From: Nitzschia sp. DOCU1
Lineage: Eukaryota; Bacillariophyta; Bacillariophyceae; Bacillariales; Bacillariaceae
Length of the DNA: 64,000 nucleotides
Direction of reading: 5' to 3'
Assembly (NCBI GenBank): GCA_951394045.1
Contig: OX596000.1
Coordinates: 868,001-932,000, forward strand
The position numbers were made by a program, and so were the translations under genes. Positions 10,488 through 20,554 of the stretch are shown here, piece after piece; the stretch's first letter is position 1, and the number at the start of each line of letters is the position of its first letter. The notes under the pieces are model-generated. The model ran no database searches, had not been told where the DNA came from, and saw only the letters and a program-made list of their open reading frames with translations.

Positions 10488-12135
10488 ATGTCAAACATTC
10501 CGCTGAAATCTTCTCACTCCAATCTTTCGACTTCAGACACATACGGATCGGCAGCTGAACAACATCAAGCTGAATTCGGACGTCTCGTCGGCTCCAGTTC
10601 AGCATCCAAAGCTGATGGAAGCAGCATTGCGGCCTCTGTGCGAAGTTCTTTTGCCTCCATTGGATCTTCTCTACGGGACGGAGTTCACCATGGTTTACAC
10701 TTCGGAGGAGAAAACGTTAGTCTGAGACACCTTGGAGGGAATTCGACAATCGTCAAGTCGTCGGCAAACTTGATCAAGAATTTGGTGGGGGCGGGGGTAT
10801 TTGCGTTACCAAGCGGAGTGTGAGTTTTTAAGTCAAATTTGAGCTCGGCTGGTCTTGCTTACATGATTCCCAAAACGAGACTCACCATGTGATTTCGTGA
10901 CAGCGCTTCGTTTGCAGACTCGCCATCAGCGATTGTCCCGGCCACGTTTTGGATTGTTGTGATGGGTATGATGTTTGCATATGAATTCGAATTAATTGGC
11001 AAAGTCTGCAGTATCACTTTTAGCAATACATTCCGGGAAGTATGGCAGGACACGGTTGGAGACAATGGGGCGATAGCGGTTTCTCTTTTCAACATGCTGA
11101 AACCCGCTCTTGGCAATCTATCTTACAGCATGATCCTAGCGGATACGTTTCGGTCGCTTTTTAGTAGCATGGGCTTCGAAGTCAGTCGAACGCTTTCATT
11201 GTTGCTGATAAGCGTGGTTGGTATTCTTCCCTTATGCCTGATGAAAAACTTGGATGCTCTGTCCCCCTTCAGTGTCCTTGGGACTGCAGGTGTATTCATT
11301 ACTGCTGCGTGCATGGGATTGCGCTATTTTGATGGCAGCTATGATCCGCTACGCGACGGGAGATTCGTGGAGGATATTCCTGACAACCTGCGACCGGTCT
11401 TCGGAACGTACAATGGAGCATGGACTGGAGCAGTGTTGGTATTCGTGGCTATGATTTATGAAGCTTTCGTCGCCCACTAGTGAGTTTGGCATTTGCGAGA
11501 CAACGCTTGTGCCTATGAAAGTGTCCAGACTGATACCCTTGTTTGTTTTTAGCAATTCACCTCGATTTTTCAGTGAATTGAAGGATGCCAGTATGACTAG
11601 GTTTCGTATTGTGGTAGGGAATTCATTCGGAGTTGCCGGCTTGGTTTACGTGATCATGACTGCTTTTGGTTTCTTAACTTTCGGAGGGAGCTGTGATGGC
11701 TTTATCCTCAACAACTATTCTGTCAAAGACGAGTTGTTGACCGTCTGCCGAGCCATGATTGCCTTCTCTTTGCTCTTCACATATCCGATAACATTCATGG
11801 GGTTCCGTGACGGAGTCTTAGATATATTGGAGCTCCCAGTCGAAAAACAAACTTCCATGAATATCAATATCATTACGTTTGCATTAGTGGCCATCGTGAC
11901 AATATTGGCCTCCATGATAACAGATCTCGGCTACGTCAACGCGGTTGGCGGTGGTACCCTAGCGGCGGCAATTGTTTTTGTATTTCCATATTTGATGTAT
12001 TCTGCTGCTGTAAAGAACCAGCCAGTGCCTCCCACTCCAGCGCAAAGGATTGAAGTAAAATGTGCGTTTGGGCTAATGATCCTGGGCGTTGTCATGGGTC
12101 TCGTTGGCGTACTCGTGGAGCTGCGTCATGAATAG
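10488..12135 (+). CDS. Amino acid/auxin permease (AAAP) family transporter, three exons
   Basis: Three exons join in frame: 10488-10819, 10904-11479 and 11553-12135. Their introns of 84 and 73 bp have GTGAGT donors and CAG/TAG acceptors. The protein is 496 residues. A ~90-residue Ser-rich cytosolic N-terminus precedes about eleven hydrophobic segments. The first transmembrane segment has LIKNLVGAGVFALPSGVAS, the usual G-x-G-x-x-x-LP helix break of AAAP (SLC32/36/38-like) proton- or sodium-coupled amino acid transporters. Splicing across intron 1 restores GVASFADSP exactly, which supports the junction. Other family traits are the LTFG segment after TM6 and the final TM followed by a very short tail. 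Substrate and membrane (plasma membrane or vacuole) are not determined. Confidence 0.88.
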
Positions 12136-12291
12136 AGAGGTTAAGCTTGCTGGAGCTACGTTAGAACACCCACTGACAGCATAGGAATATTCTTCTAGTT
12201 GCAGTGAAATGAGTCGGCTTTGTGGAGCCGTTCGCTGCTTTCGAAACTATGATATTGCTAAATATGATAGCCACTGTAGGACATAGGGAGA

Positions 12292-13755
12292 CTACTTGAA
12301 TCCATAATAAGGGTCACCGCCATCGTACGCTCGATCCCGAGCCCGAAAACCTGTTTCAAAGACGACGCCAGTCACCTCGACCCCACAATCACGGATAAGA
12401 GTTTCTGTCCAACACGCCATTCCGAACTTGTTCTTAATCAAGCCATGGTAGTGGAATCTGAAGACCGTGCCCTGCTCGATACTTAACAAATCAGCACACG
12501 ACCCGAGTACCTTGAGGGCAGGCTGGATCAATTCGACAATGGCGGGGTCACATTCTCCCTTACGAAGGGAGCCTACGAGAGTCCCGACTTCCTCGTATGG
12601 TCGGCGCTGTTCTTGATGCCAGGCTTGCGACACCCCGTCGGGCAGCCACTCGGCGTTGTTGGCCCGAGCCAACTCAACTGCACGCGTTCGAGCTCGATAG
12701 GGATCCATAGCATCAAAGTTCGTGAATTTCCCAGGTTCAGTAAATCGATTATTCGTGTAGGGCTTTGGAGGGTACTTGACGGGCTCAGGGGCTCCGTGCC
12801 ATGTGGCGACATGACGCGGCACGACCATATCAGGCAAAAAATCGTCCACATATGTTTCGATGATTCCTAGAGACTTTCGAAACTTTTTGAATTCTTCGTT
12901 TTCTTTTAGTTCAGGGTCACCAGGAAGAAATTCGGGCGTCAACATGGACTCGTCCCTTGTGAGGTCATCGATCATGTACGAATCAACAACTCCAGTCTTC
13001 GTCCGTAGGTCGACTGGGTTACTCGGTCCAAACATGGGATTGTAACCGACTTCGATTCCATCTTCGTCCTTCTCCGTTTCCTGAATAAAACCAGTCGTAT
13101 CTCTTATAATGTTGGGGTCCTGGTCCTTTGCTGGGTCCCATTCGTGGTCGAATCTTGCTTGCAAATCAGTGATGTCGTAACTGCCTAGAGTGCCGGCGTC
13201 GATGGCTTCTGGATCGTCAGTGTCATACTCCGCCTGCATCTCCTCCTCCAAGTACCCATACTCGGCCAGCCATTCGGGATACTTGCGGGCTCCAGATTCG
13301 ATTTCTTGGAAAATCTCAGCTTTTCGGGCCAGTTCTTCTTCCGACTCAATAATGGCCCCAGGGCGACCTCCCGTCAAATCAAAATTCAGAATATCAGGTA
13401 TATTGGCTTTTGGGCCTTCCCATACTAACTCTTCGTTCGTAAGTGTAGGGGGCTTGTGAACAGAAGTATTAGGAGCGTCTTCGATACTGATTGTTGGGGA
13501 GGGTACGAGCTTGTCACCATCAGAAGTAGCCTCAGCTACCGGCGCTCGCTTTTTGGTACCACTCTTTCGTTTTGCTTTTGCCTTGCCTGCCTTCTTTTTT
13601 TCGACAGCGTACAAAGTCGTGGTGGACTGTCTGACACTGCCCCGGACGCGCCTCACTGAAAAAGGCGATTGAAAGGCAGCCGAATCGAAAGAAAATTCTC
13701 CCAGGACCAGAAACGCCCAGGCTAAGATTCCATGCTTGAACGACAAGGGCCCCAT
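12292..13755 (-). CDS. Plastid-targeted protein of unknown function
   Basis: 487 residues from the ATG at 13755. The frame is open for 80 more codons upstream, but that part is not protein-like, whereas MGPLSFKHGILAWAFLVLGE is a good signal peptide. It is followed by SAAFQSPF, an ASAFAP-like site, and a Ser/Arg/Thr-rich transit region, so import through the four plastid membranes is expected. The mature part is very acidic in its first half (many Glu/Asp clusters). A better ordered C-terminal domain contains PALKVLGSCADLL, FRFHYHGLIKNKFGMACW and VVFETGFRARDRAY. I do not recognise the family. Conservation of the C-terminal domain in other algae or plants is the obvious thing to test. Confidence 0.8.
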   Translation of the reverse strand: MGPLSFKHGILAWAFLVLGEFSFDSAAFQSPFSVRRVRGSVRQSTTTLYAVEKKKAGKAKAKRKSGTKKRAPVAEATSDGDKLVPSPTISIEDAPNTSVHKPPTLTNEELVWEGPKANIPDILNFDLTGGRPGAIIESEEELARKAEIFQEIESGARKYPEWLAEYGYLEEEMQAEYDTDDPEAIDAGTLGSYDITDLQARFDHEWDPAKDQDPNIIRDTTGFIQETEKDEDGIEVGYNPMFGPSNPVDLRTKTGVVDSYMIDDLTRDESMLTPEFLPGDPELKENEEFKKFRKSLGIIETYVDDFLPDMVVPRHVATWHGAPEPVKYPPKPYTNNRFTEPGKFTNFDAMDPYRARTRAVELARANNAEWLPDGVSQAWHQEQRRPYEEVGTLVGSLRKGECDPAIVELIQPALKVLGSCADLLSIEQGTVFRFHYHGLIKNKFGMACWTETLIRDCGVEVTGVVFETGFRARDRAYDGGDPYYGFK

Positions 13756-14306
13756 TATCGTGTTGCGGGATGCACTACTAGAATATGAAACACCTCCTTG
13801 CGCCGAACGTCCTGCTTTTACAGCGTAAGACGAGCCGAGAGAAGGAAGTAGGAATGGAGTCAGAAGATGATGCAATAAGGATGGATGGTAAATGAGTAAA
13901 AAGTACTGGTAAGGGTGATGGATGATTCGTTCGACGATGGCGGGCGATCCGCGATGATGGCCGAGATGCGATGATGTGATGGGTGGTCGGAACACGTACT
14001 TGCGTGGAATTCCTACGTCTCAGTACATTTTCTACATGAAGTATCAGTAGAGCCTCACGTAGGATGAACGCTTGCGCGGTCGGCTGGCAGACGTTGCTGA
14101 GACTGGCTACCAGGTACGGCTTTGGTAGGTAGTTGGTCGATTGGGGGTCTAAACCACATACGTTTCGACGGCAACGATGAATAAACAAAGCAGTAAATAT
14201 ATCATAATGTACATGCTAGTGCCAGTTTCGTATTTCCCTCGCTACTAAAGCAATTGCTAGTTCCAACGATGTACAGTGTGACAATTTTCGTCGCAGTCAG
14301 CGCTTC
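13756..14306. other. Intergenic region, nothing recognised
   Basis: 551 bp between the start of the plastid protein gene and the 3' end of the STRAP-like gene, both on the minus strand. It should hold the promoter of the former. The in-frame extension to 13995 is treated as untranslated. Confidence 0.4.
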
Positions 14307-15278
14307 CTACTGCGTTTCAGCTGGATCCGTCTTCCAGAGTCGTATTGTGCCATCTTCAGATCCTGTGGCATACAAGGTACCATCTGGCGAATATCGTACG
14401 CAACGAATGGGACCATGGTGACCTTTATGGCACTCCAATTCTTCCCCAGTTTGGAAATCAAAGACTCGGATCCAGAGATCGGACCCTCCTGCTACAAATT
14501 TGCTTCCTGATGGATGCAAGGCGGCGCCACCCTCTTCTCGGAAATGAATTGGCATGGTATATTCCTTGAGAAGCTCCTTGGAATTCAAATCCCAAAAATA
14601 CACTTTGTCTCCGGCCGCCACAGTCGTGATGAGCTGACCCGACGGGGTAACGGCCGAGACATCTAAATCTCTAATTTCCGATGTTTGTTTGGTGTCGAAG
14701 GTGTGAACCAAGGATCCACCAGATGCAGTAATATCCCACAAGTATATCTTTCCATTGCCGCATGCGACCAAAATAGACTGCAGACTCATCCACGCTACTT
14801 TGGTAATCGGGGCCTCCTGTTTGATTTGAACCGAGGCCGCCTTGGCTTCCGCGCTGGATTTCTCCACTAGCAGCTTGGTCAAGTCAAAGACGCGCAAAAG
14901 TCCCTCCTTTCCACCAGTCGCCAGCCTTTTGGAGTCTGGCGAAAACACGCACGATTTGACGATATGAGAGTGCGGCATTTCCACCAATTATTGCCCCGTA
15001 ATGGCATCCCAGACGCGAGCGGAGAAATCTCCAGAGGCGGTGGCAGCGAGATTGCCTGTGGGGTCCATTTGACAGCTCCACACAGCGCCTTTGTGGCCCT
15101 GAAAGGTTCCGATCCAATCACCCGATTGCCCATCGCGGAGCATCGGCATTTTGTCGTGGCACGCACTCAACAAAAAGTCGCGGTTCTCCGATGGAATCGA
15201 TAGGTACTGCACTTCAGCGAGAGGGCGGGTGTGACCTGGACACACGATCGGGATCTGAGTGCGCCCCTTGTCTGCCAT
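14307..15278 (-). CDS. STRAP/UNRIP-like WD40 repeat protein interrupted by an in-frame TAA
   Basis: The frame runs from the ATG at 15278 (MADKGRTQIPIVCPGHTRP) to 14307, 323 codons, with one internal TAA at 14990-14988. Both sides of the stop belong to the same WD40 protein in the same frame. Upstream the repeats end at RVWDAITGQ; downstream the text resumes with LVEMPHSHIVKSCVFSPDSK. Later blades show VFDL, LWDI, FWDL, VFDF and LW, giving the seven-bladed propeller expected for STRAP. STRAP is a partner of Unr and of the SMN/Gemin complex in animals. Animal STRAP has Gly-Asp-Glu-Leu at the place of Gly-Gln-stop-Leu here, so a Glu codon changed to TAA is the simplest reading. No GT-AG intron can remove it. 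It may be a variant allele, a sequencing error, readthrough, or a dead gene. Confidence 0.8.
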
Positions 15279-15675
15279 TTTGATCAAATTCGTTCTTCAA
15301 GAGTGACAATGACTTCACGTAGAGGTAGAAATGTGCAGTGAGAGCACACGGATCCGACGAACGGGCAAGATGTGTGTCATCGTGCTGAATAACCGAACGA
15401 CGACGCGATGATTTTGGGATGGACGGACAAAGACGAAGGACGAACGGAGGCGGATGGACGGACGGACGAATTTGATGTTTGACTTAGACGACTACAAATC
15501 GTAAAATAATCGACCAGACCGATCAAAACTTTCTTCGTCGTCGAGATCGGATGCGGATGACGATGAGGATATTTGTTTCCAGGTCAGAAGCTTGTATGGT
15601 GTGGGTTTGAGCAACTCAGACAACACAATAAACCTTCAGTTGCAGTACAGTCCTACAGGCCTTTGTCTTTGCACA
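15279..15675. promoter_or_regulatory. Divergent intergenic region
   Basis: 397 bp between the STRAP-like gene (minus) and the twin-CX9C gene (plus). It is rich in GGAC/GACG steps around 15420-15475 but has no clear tandem array. It presumably contains both promoters. Confidence 0.4.
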
Positions 15676-16833
15676 ATGCTTCGGAAACTCCTTCTAAGTG
15701 CACCGTCCACTTTCTCCAACACGCCAAGACGAGTCGTTGGTGCACCTGTTGCGTCATCGTGCCTTCCCTTGGCCTTGTCGCCATTACAGCCAGCGACGAC
15801 CACGGCGATTGAAACAAGGAGATACCAGGCGTCAGTTTCATGTCGGACAATAAACGCGAACGACTACAGATCCTGGTGGTACGCAGCAGTTACCGCTACT
15901 GCTATCATTGGTACCAATGTATGGGCATATCAATCGTCGTCGTCGACCACGAGGTGCGAAAAGGAGGTAGTCGAAGAAGAAGTTGAGGAGGAGGAGGAGG
16001 AAGACCCGTATGACAACCTACCGGAGGAAGACGAGCCCACTCATTGCAGTATTTGCTTGACCTATCGACAAGGTCCATGCCGCCCATATTGGCGTAAAGT
16101 CGAGGCTTGCACAAAAGACAACGAACTCAAGAAGGACGACCAAGGCGGCGAGGAAACAGGGAACAAAGAGGACGATTCGGGAGAAGAAAAACCAGACCCT
16201 CCTTGTTTCAAGTACATGCTACCGTGGATTGATTGTGCGACTGGCTATCGAAATCTCTATTCACTCATTGAGTTAGACACGAACTATACGGCGGGGATTG
16301 CAGATCTGGAAAAAGAAGCCACGATGGAGATGTGTTGGGCACCTTCGGCCGAACCGACCGTCGACTGGAGTGCTTGGCAAGCTTATGTTGCTAGCCACCC
16401 AGAGTGGAAAATGCCGCAAAAGAAGAGCTCCAAAAAGACCGAAAGTAATCAACCGAAAGTGGCGCTTTGGAAGACTTTGGACAACAGCCGAGATCCCGAG
16501 CTTGTGGAGATTCTAGCGTCGGTGCCTTCCAAGCAGGGCGAGGGAGTTTTAGAGTGCGCGTATGCTGTCGATCAGGATGGGAATGTATTGGGCTTTTCGT
16601 ATGGGACCAAACCCAGCGAAGTTGCTAAGCAAGCAACGGAAGACGAACAACAGGACGAGCAACCTGCGGAAGTGGAATTGAAAATCCGGCTGCTGCCACT
16701 GCACACTCGGAACATCACGTTGGCAGCGGCATACACGCAACTCCCTAAAGAAGGTGATGGCGAAGTGGATACACCGGATTCACATGTTTTCAAGAGCCGC
16801 CCTTTCTCCCTCAAAAAGATGGCGAAGGTCTGA
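15676..16833 (+). CDS. Membrane-anchored twin-CX9C protein, Mia40-like
   Basis: 385 residues from the ATG at 15676. The first ~60 residues are Ser/Arg/Ala-rich and nearly free of acids (MLRKLLLSAPSTFSNTPRRV), as in a mitochondrial presequence. One transmembrane helix follows at about 66-85 (WWYAAVTATAIIGTNVWAY), then an Asp/Glu run at 98-120. The core has CSIC (C124, C127), then QGPC with C135 and C145 spaced CX9C, and after an acidic insert C177 and C187 again spaced CX9C, followed by YRNLYS. Mia40/CHCHD4, the intermembrane-space disulfide relay receptor, has the same order: redox CPC, GPC...CX9C, CX9C, then YPDLY. Fungal Mia40 is anchored by an N-terminal helix as here. The CxxC in place of CPC and the ~190-residue C-terminal domain are unusual, so the assignment is tentative. 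Confidence 0.7.
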   Translation: MLRKLLLSAPSTFSNTPRRVVGAPVASSCLPLALSPLQPATTTAIETRRYQASVSCRTINANDYRSWWYAAVTATAIIGTNVWAYQSSSSTTRCEKEVVEEEVEEEEEEDPYDNLPEEDEPTHCSICLTYRQGPCRPYWRKVEACTKDNELKKDDQGGEETGNKEDDSGEEKPDPPCFKYMLPWIDCATGYRNLYSLIELDTNYTAGIADLEKEATMEMCWAPSAEPTVDWSAWQAYVASHPEWKMPQKKSSKKTESNQPKVALWKTLDNSRDPELVEILASVPSKQGEGVLECAYAVDQDGNVLGFSYGTKPSEVAKQATEDEQQDEQPAEVELKIRLLPLHTRNITLAAAYTQLPKEGDGEVDTPDSHVFKSRPFSLKKMAKV

Positions 16834-16926
16834 ATGTAACCTGCAAGAGGAGATAAACAATAGCAAGCTAGTTACGTGATGTAGAAACTATTCTTCTTAT
16901 TCATTCGAGCGTAATTTTTCTCCGTA

Positions 16927-17967
16927 CTATTGATAGGATGTACAAGCGACACTCGTATAATCTCGTTCTTGCCGTTCCAAACTGCCTAGCAGTTCACCAG
17001 AACCAGACAAAACCCTAACTGAACTCATCGTTTCCAGACGCAATTTCTTCCAATCAGATGCCAACGCTTTCGACAGTTTCGACTCGATCTCTCCGAAAGG
17101 TGGAGGCGGCATCATCATTGTTGACATGACCCCCGTTGGGGCGCCCTCAAGTGGCGTGAGCGCGAATACCGAGTCTCCCCGTTCGCTACTACCATCTTCT
17201 ACCCGAAGTTGACGAATTATCTTCATTGTGTTGCAGACCTTCAAAACTAGCATCCACTTCTCCTCTGGGCTCCCGTTTCCTGCCAATGGCTCTAAATGTA
17301 CTGTTGCAGTGACTGGTCGCCCACTCGTCGGTTCATGATCCAACGGGGGCCAAATGAAGGTGCCTTGTGGTGCTTCAAATGCCTGAACCAATGTCCAGTT
17401 CCCCAACAATGGATGAATCTCAGAAGAAGGAATTATCTCTGCTGGGCGTTCTGACAACACGTTTGCTCGTACTCTAACTCCACCTTGTACCTGCACGCAA
17501 GGCACAAATGAGTCCTCTGAACCGTTGTTTTTCGGGATTTCAAATCCAGTTCCCAGGCACGTTCCATTGACATGAACCTTCAGCTGAAATGTTTCTGCTA
17601 GTTCCGTATACTCCAATAGGACTGAGTCGCCTTCCTTGAGATGATGAGACCCGTATCCAACTTTCAATGCAGCACCTCCGTTAGTGAGATTGCCATTGTA
17701 AAACATCCCTTTTGTCCCCCAGCCCTTCTTGAATTCTGAAGGACGGACGACGCCCACACTAAGCGACGAAGACCGCGAGCTGCTTTCTAGCCAATCGACT
17801 AGAAAAAAATATTTGGAAGGCACAGGAGCTAGCGAATAGCATAGGTTCATAGGACTGCCGCCACTTACGTCGACGTTCAAGATCTGATCTCCCTCCGATA
17901 ATTGCACAGTCCACGTGCCACTTCCAGTGGTATCCATACCATCGGCTTTCCACTCTCCTTCGATCAT
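16927..17967 (-). CDS. SPRY-like domain protein
   Basis: A 346-residue single-exon gene starting at the ATG at 17967, in a CGTCAACATGATC context. The middle has features of a SPRY/B30.2 domain: SLSVGVVRPSEF, then GWGTKGMFYNGNLTNGG, then KEGDSVLLEYTE and FQLKVHVNGTCLGTGFEIP. SPRY domains are beta-sandwich protein-interaction modules. The region after residue 200 has a second beta-rich part (HPLLGNWTLVQAFEAPQG) and a Pro-rich loop MMMPPPPFG. No signal peptide or membrane segment is seen. Its first 99 codons are copied downstream by the tandem duplication, so this is the intact original. Binding partner unknown. Confidence 0.65.
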   Translation of the reverse strand: MIEGEWKADGMDTTGSGTWTVQLSEGDQILNVDVSGGSPMNLCYSLAPVPSKYFFLVDWLESSSRSSSLSVGVVRPSEFKKGWGTKGMFYNGNLTNGGAALKVGYGSHHLKEGDSVLLEYTELAETFQLKVHVNGTCLGTGFEIPKNNGSEDSFVPCVQVQGGVRVRANVLSERPAEIIPSSEIHPLLGNWTLVQAFEAPQGTFIWPPLDHEPTSGRPVTATVHLEPLAGNGSPEEKWMLVLKVCNTMKIIRQLRVEDGSSERGDSVFALTPLEGAPTGVMSTMMMPPPPFGEIESKLSKALASDWKKLRLETMSSVRVLSGSGELLGSLERQERDYTSVACTSYQ

Positions 17968-18679
17968 GTTGACGTATTAGGATAATAAGAGCCGGAATCG
18001 GTTTTTGTGAATGGTCGTTTTGATAGCAATTTGTTGATACCATCATCACTTGAAAAACAGCACGACTGAAAATCTTGAAGGCCCAAAAAACCGCCAAGAG
18101 AGAGGCAGGATCCGGGTTCGCCGTTCGCCGCGCTCGCTCTCATTCGTTTTCGGAATGGCCATCAAACATTGAGTCATGTTCGGGACTGCTGGATCACTAC
18201 TACATTCCGTGACTACTCTAAACTCATCCGTAGCTTGCAATAGTCAAGATGGTAGAAAAGCAGGCTACCGCGAACGAGACAAGTTCCGGAAAGAGGGAAC
18301 TCAGACCTCCAGAAACATCCAACACTTTTATATCAGCCTTTGACGGATTTCAATAGTACACAGGAGAGTGCAGGACTCAATGCTACGACATTGCGAGTGG
18401 AGGCTGTCTATCGCGCGCTTTCCTACAAGTATCTCTTGCTTCTCCAGAGATTGTTCACCTGACAAACTTCGCCTTCGTCATGAACTAAAACAGAGATTAT
18501 GATTATTTTTGCATAGTTGTCCAAAACATCATGCGTGATTTGCAAGGAGCACAACTTAGCACAGCATGCTTCCCGCAATCTATGGCGATTTCCCGAGTAG
18601 CAAAAAATAGGAACTATTGCTTTTATCCCAGCAGGAGGGAATTCACTTCTTGATTCTGGTATGATATGTACTAGTATCC
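17968..18679. other. Spacer between RPS9 copy A and SPRY gene
   Basis: 712 bp holding the RPS9 3' region and the SPRY promoter. A 64-codon frame at 18046-18240 (minus) starts with ATG but has no recognisable character, and I leave it uncalled. Confidence 0.45.
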
Positions 18680-19368
18680 TTACTCCTCATCGTCTCCAGC
18701 CGCGGCACGAGATGCTGCACGCTTTCGCGCAACACGTCCAGGAGCTCCTTGTCCATACGGGGAGTTAACGGCAAAGTCAATGTGCTTTTCCGACGCTGTC
18801 CTGACGTTGAACGAAGGGACAGTCACCAGTTGGCTTCCGACACGAATGTGGCGTTGTCGGATCAAAACACGGGCATGGTGGATGGACTTGGCCAATCCTT
18901 GCTTGTACACCTTGGTTTGGAGACGGCGTTCCAACAACTTTTGGGTCGTCAATTGAAGCACAGCATCCAACTCGAGCTCATCATCCGCCAGCAAACCGAA
19001 TCGGTTCATGCGCCGAAGAAGAGCAGCACCCTCGAAGATTCTCTTGGGATCCTTGGGGTCCAAGGTAAGCAAAACTCGCGCAGACTTTCGCAACTTAGCC
19101 AAGGCATACTGAACACGCCAGATTTCACGCTTGCAGCGGAGTCCGTACTCTCCCACAAGTCTCAGTTCGGCATCCAATCGTTCCTTCTCGAAGGGTCGAC
19201 GAGGAGTCTTGAATGTTTTACGGTCTGTTGTAGAGAGAAGGAAATGAATTTGTTAGGATTCCATCACGTAAATCCCGCACATAGCCGGCTCATCACGAGG
19301 CCGAGCGGCGCTCTCTTTCCCACCACCCACTTTCACTCACAGTTTCGGTGCATAGCGTTGGACGGCAT
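18680..19368 (-). CDS. RPS9: 40S ribosomal protein S9 (uS4), copy A
   Basis: A 28-nt first exon (19368-19341, MPSNAMHRN) is joined through a 116-bp intron (GTGAGT at 19340, CAG ending at 19225) to exon 2 at 19224-18680. This gives 190 residues, the normal eukaryotic S9 length. The joint creates the expected N-terminus, Tyr followed by [17 protein letters not shown]. The rRNA-binding S4 domain contains [27 protein letters not shown], and the acidic tail is typical. The first intron just after the start is common in ribosomal protein genes. In this copy the upstream region is cut at 19546 and replaced by the truncated SPRY copy, so its promoter is at most 177 bp of original sequence. Confidence 0.95.
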
Positions 19369-19389
19369 GGTGACAGTTTTTTCTTTCTA

Positions 19390-19842
19390 CTATATTCCCA
19401 GAAAAGACGACGAAGATTGATGATCAAATGTGCTACTACAAAGGTGTTGGCGATACCAAGAGGTGTGGTTGCTGCACCTGCTGTTGCGTCGATGAGCCGT
19501 CGTGAGGATTAGGGGCCCAACTCTCGAAACCCACCTTCGTTGCAGAGCACCTCCGTTAGTGAGATTGCCATTGTAAAACATCCCTTTTGTCCCCCAGCCC
19601 TTCTTGAATTCTGAAGGACGGACGACGCCCACACTAAGCGACGAAGACCGCGAGCTGCTTTCTAGCCAATCGACTAGAAAAAAATATTTGGAAGGCACAG
19701 GAGCTAGCGAATAGCATAGGTTCATAGGACTGCCGCCACTTACGTCGACGTTCAAGATCTGATCTCCCTCCGATAATTGCACAGTCCACGTGCCACTTCC
19801 AGTGGTATCCATACCATCGGCTTTCCACTCTCCTTCGATCAT
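19390..19842 (-). pseudogene. Truncated, chimeric SPRY copy created by the duplication
   Basis: Codons 1-99 are identical to the SPRY gene starting at 17967. At the duplication joint (19546) the frame enters what used to be RPS9 upstream sequence and reads 51 unrelated codons (starting LQRRWVSRVG) before a stop at 19390. The conserved second half of the SPRY domain is missing, so a folded product is unlikely. The stop lies only 21 bp upstream of the RPS9 copy A start, and this copy carries a complete SPRY promoter. Confidence 0.85.
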
Positions 19843-20554
19843 GTTGACGTATTAGGATAATAAGAGCCGGAATCGGTTTTTGTGAATGGTCGTTTTGATA
19901 GCAATTTGTTGATACCATCATCACTTGAAAAACAGCACGACTGAAAATCTTGAAGGCCCAAAAAACCGCCAAGAGAGAGGCAGGATCCGGGTTCGCCGTT
20001 CGCCGCGCTCGCTCTCATTCGTTTTCGGAATGGCCATCAAACATTGAGTCATGTTCGGGACTGCTGGATCACTACTACATTCCGTGACTACTCTAAACTC
20101 ATCCGTAGCTTGCAATAGTCAAGATGGTAGAAAAGCAGGCTACCGCGAACGAGACAAGTTCCGGAAAGAGGGAACTCAGACCTCCAGAAACATCCAACAC
20201 TTTTATATCAGCCTTTGACGGATTTCAATAGTACACAGGAGAGTGCAGGACTCAATGCTACGACATTGCGAGTGGAGGCTGTCTATCGCGCGCTTTCCTA
20301 CAAGTATCTCTTGCTTCTCCAGAGATTGTTCACCTGACAAACTTCGCCTTCGTCATGAACTAAAACAGAGATTATGATTATTTTTGCATAGTTGTCCAAA
20401 ACATCATGCGTGATTTGCAAGGAGCACAACTTAGCACAGCATGCTTCCCGCAATCTATGGCGATTTCCCGAGTAGCAAAAAATAGGAACTATTGCTTTTA
20501 TCCCAGCAGGAGGGAATTCACTTCTTGATTCTGGTATGATATGTACTAGTATCC
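19843..20554. other. Duplicated spacer between RPS9 copy B and truncated SPRY copy
   Basis: 712 bp identical to 17968-18679. It carries a second SPRY promoter that now drives the chimeric frame and possibly read-through into RPS9 copy A. Confidence 0.5.

Larger units (their letters stand above)
17671..19545. repeat. Tandem segmental duplication, copy A (1,875 bp)
   Basis: This unit holds the 5' part of the SPRY gene, the spacer and the whole RPS9 gene with 177 bp of its upstream region. It is followed directly by copy B in the same orientation. Offsets are exactly 1,875 bp throughout, and the translated frames on both strands are identical over nearly the whole unit. The trinucleotide AGC is shared at 17671, 19546 and 21421, the three breakpoints. 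Confidence 0.95.

Noticed and set aside
13756..13995. 80-codon N-terminal extension of the plastid protein at 12292-13755
   Set aside because: The inner ATG gives a signal peptide plus plastid cleavage motif; the extension would bury it and has His/Leu/Pro-biased non-coding character.
14307..14987. Calling the downstream half of the STRAP-like frame as a separate gene
   Set aside because: It would begin with TTG inside a WD40 repeat, and both halves are one propeller in one frame.
14988..14990. Selenocysteine or an intron as explanation of the internal stop
   Set aside because: The codon is TAA, not TGA, and no GT-AG pair of plausible length removes it in frame.
18749..19420. 223-codon plus-strand frame over RPS9 (and its copy at 20624-21295)
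   Set aside because: It is the antisense shadow of a certain ribosomal protein gene; it is open only because of codon bias.
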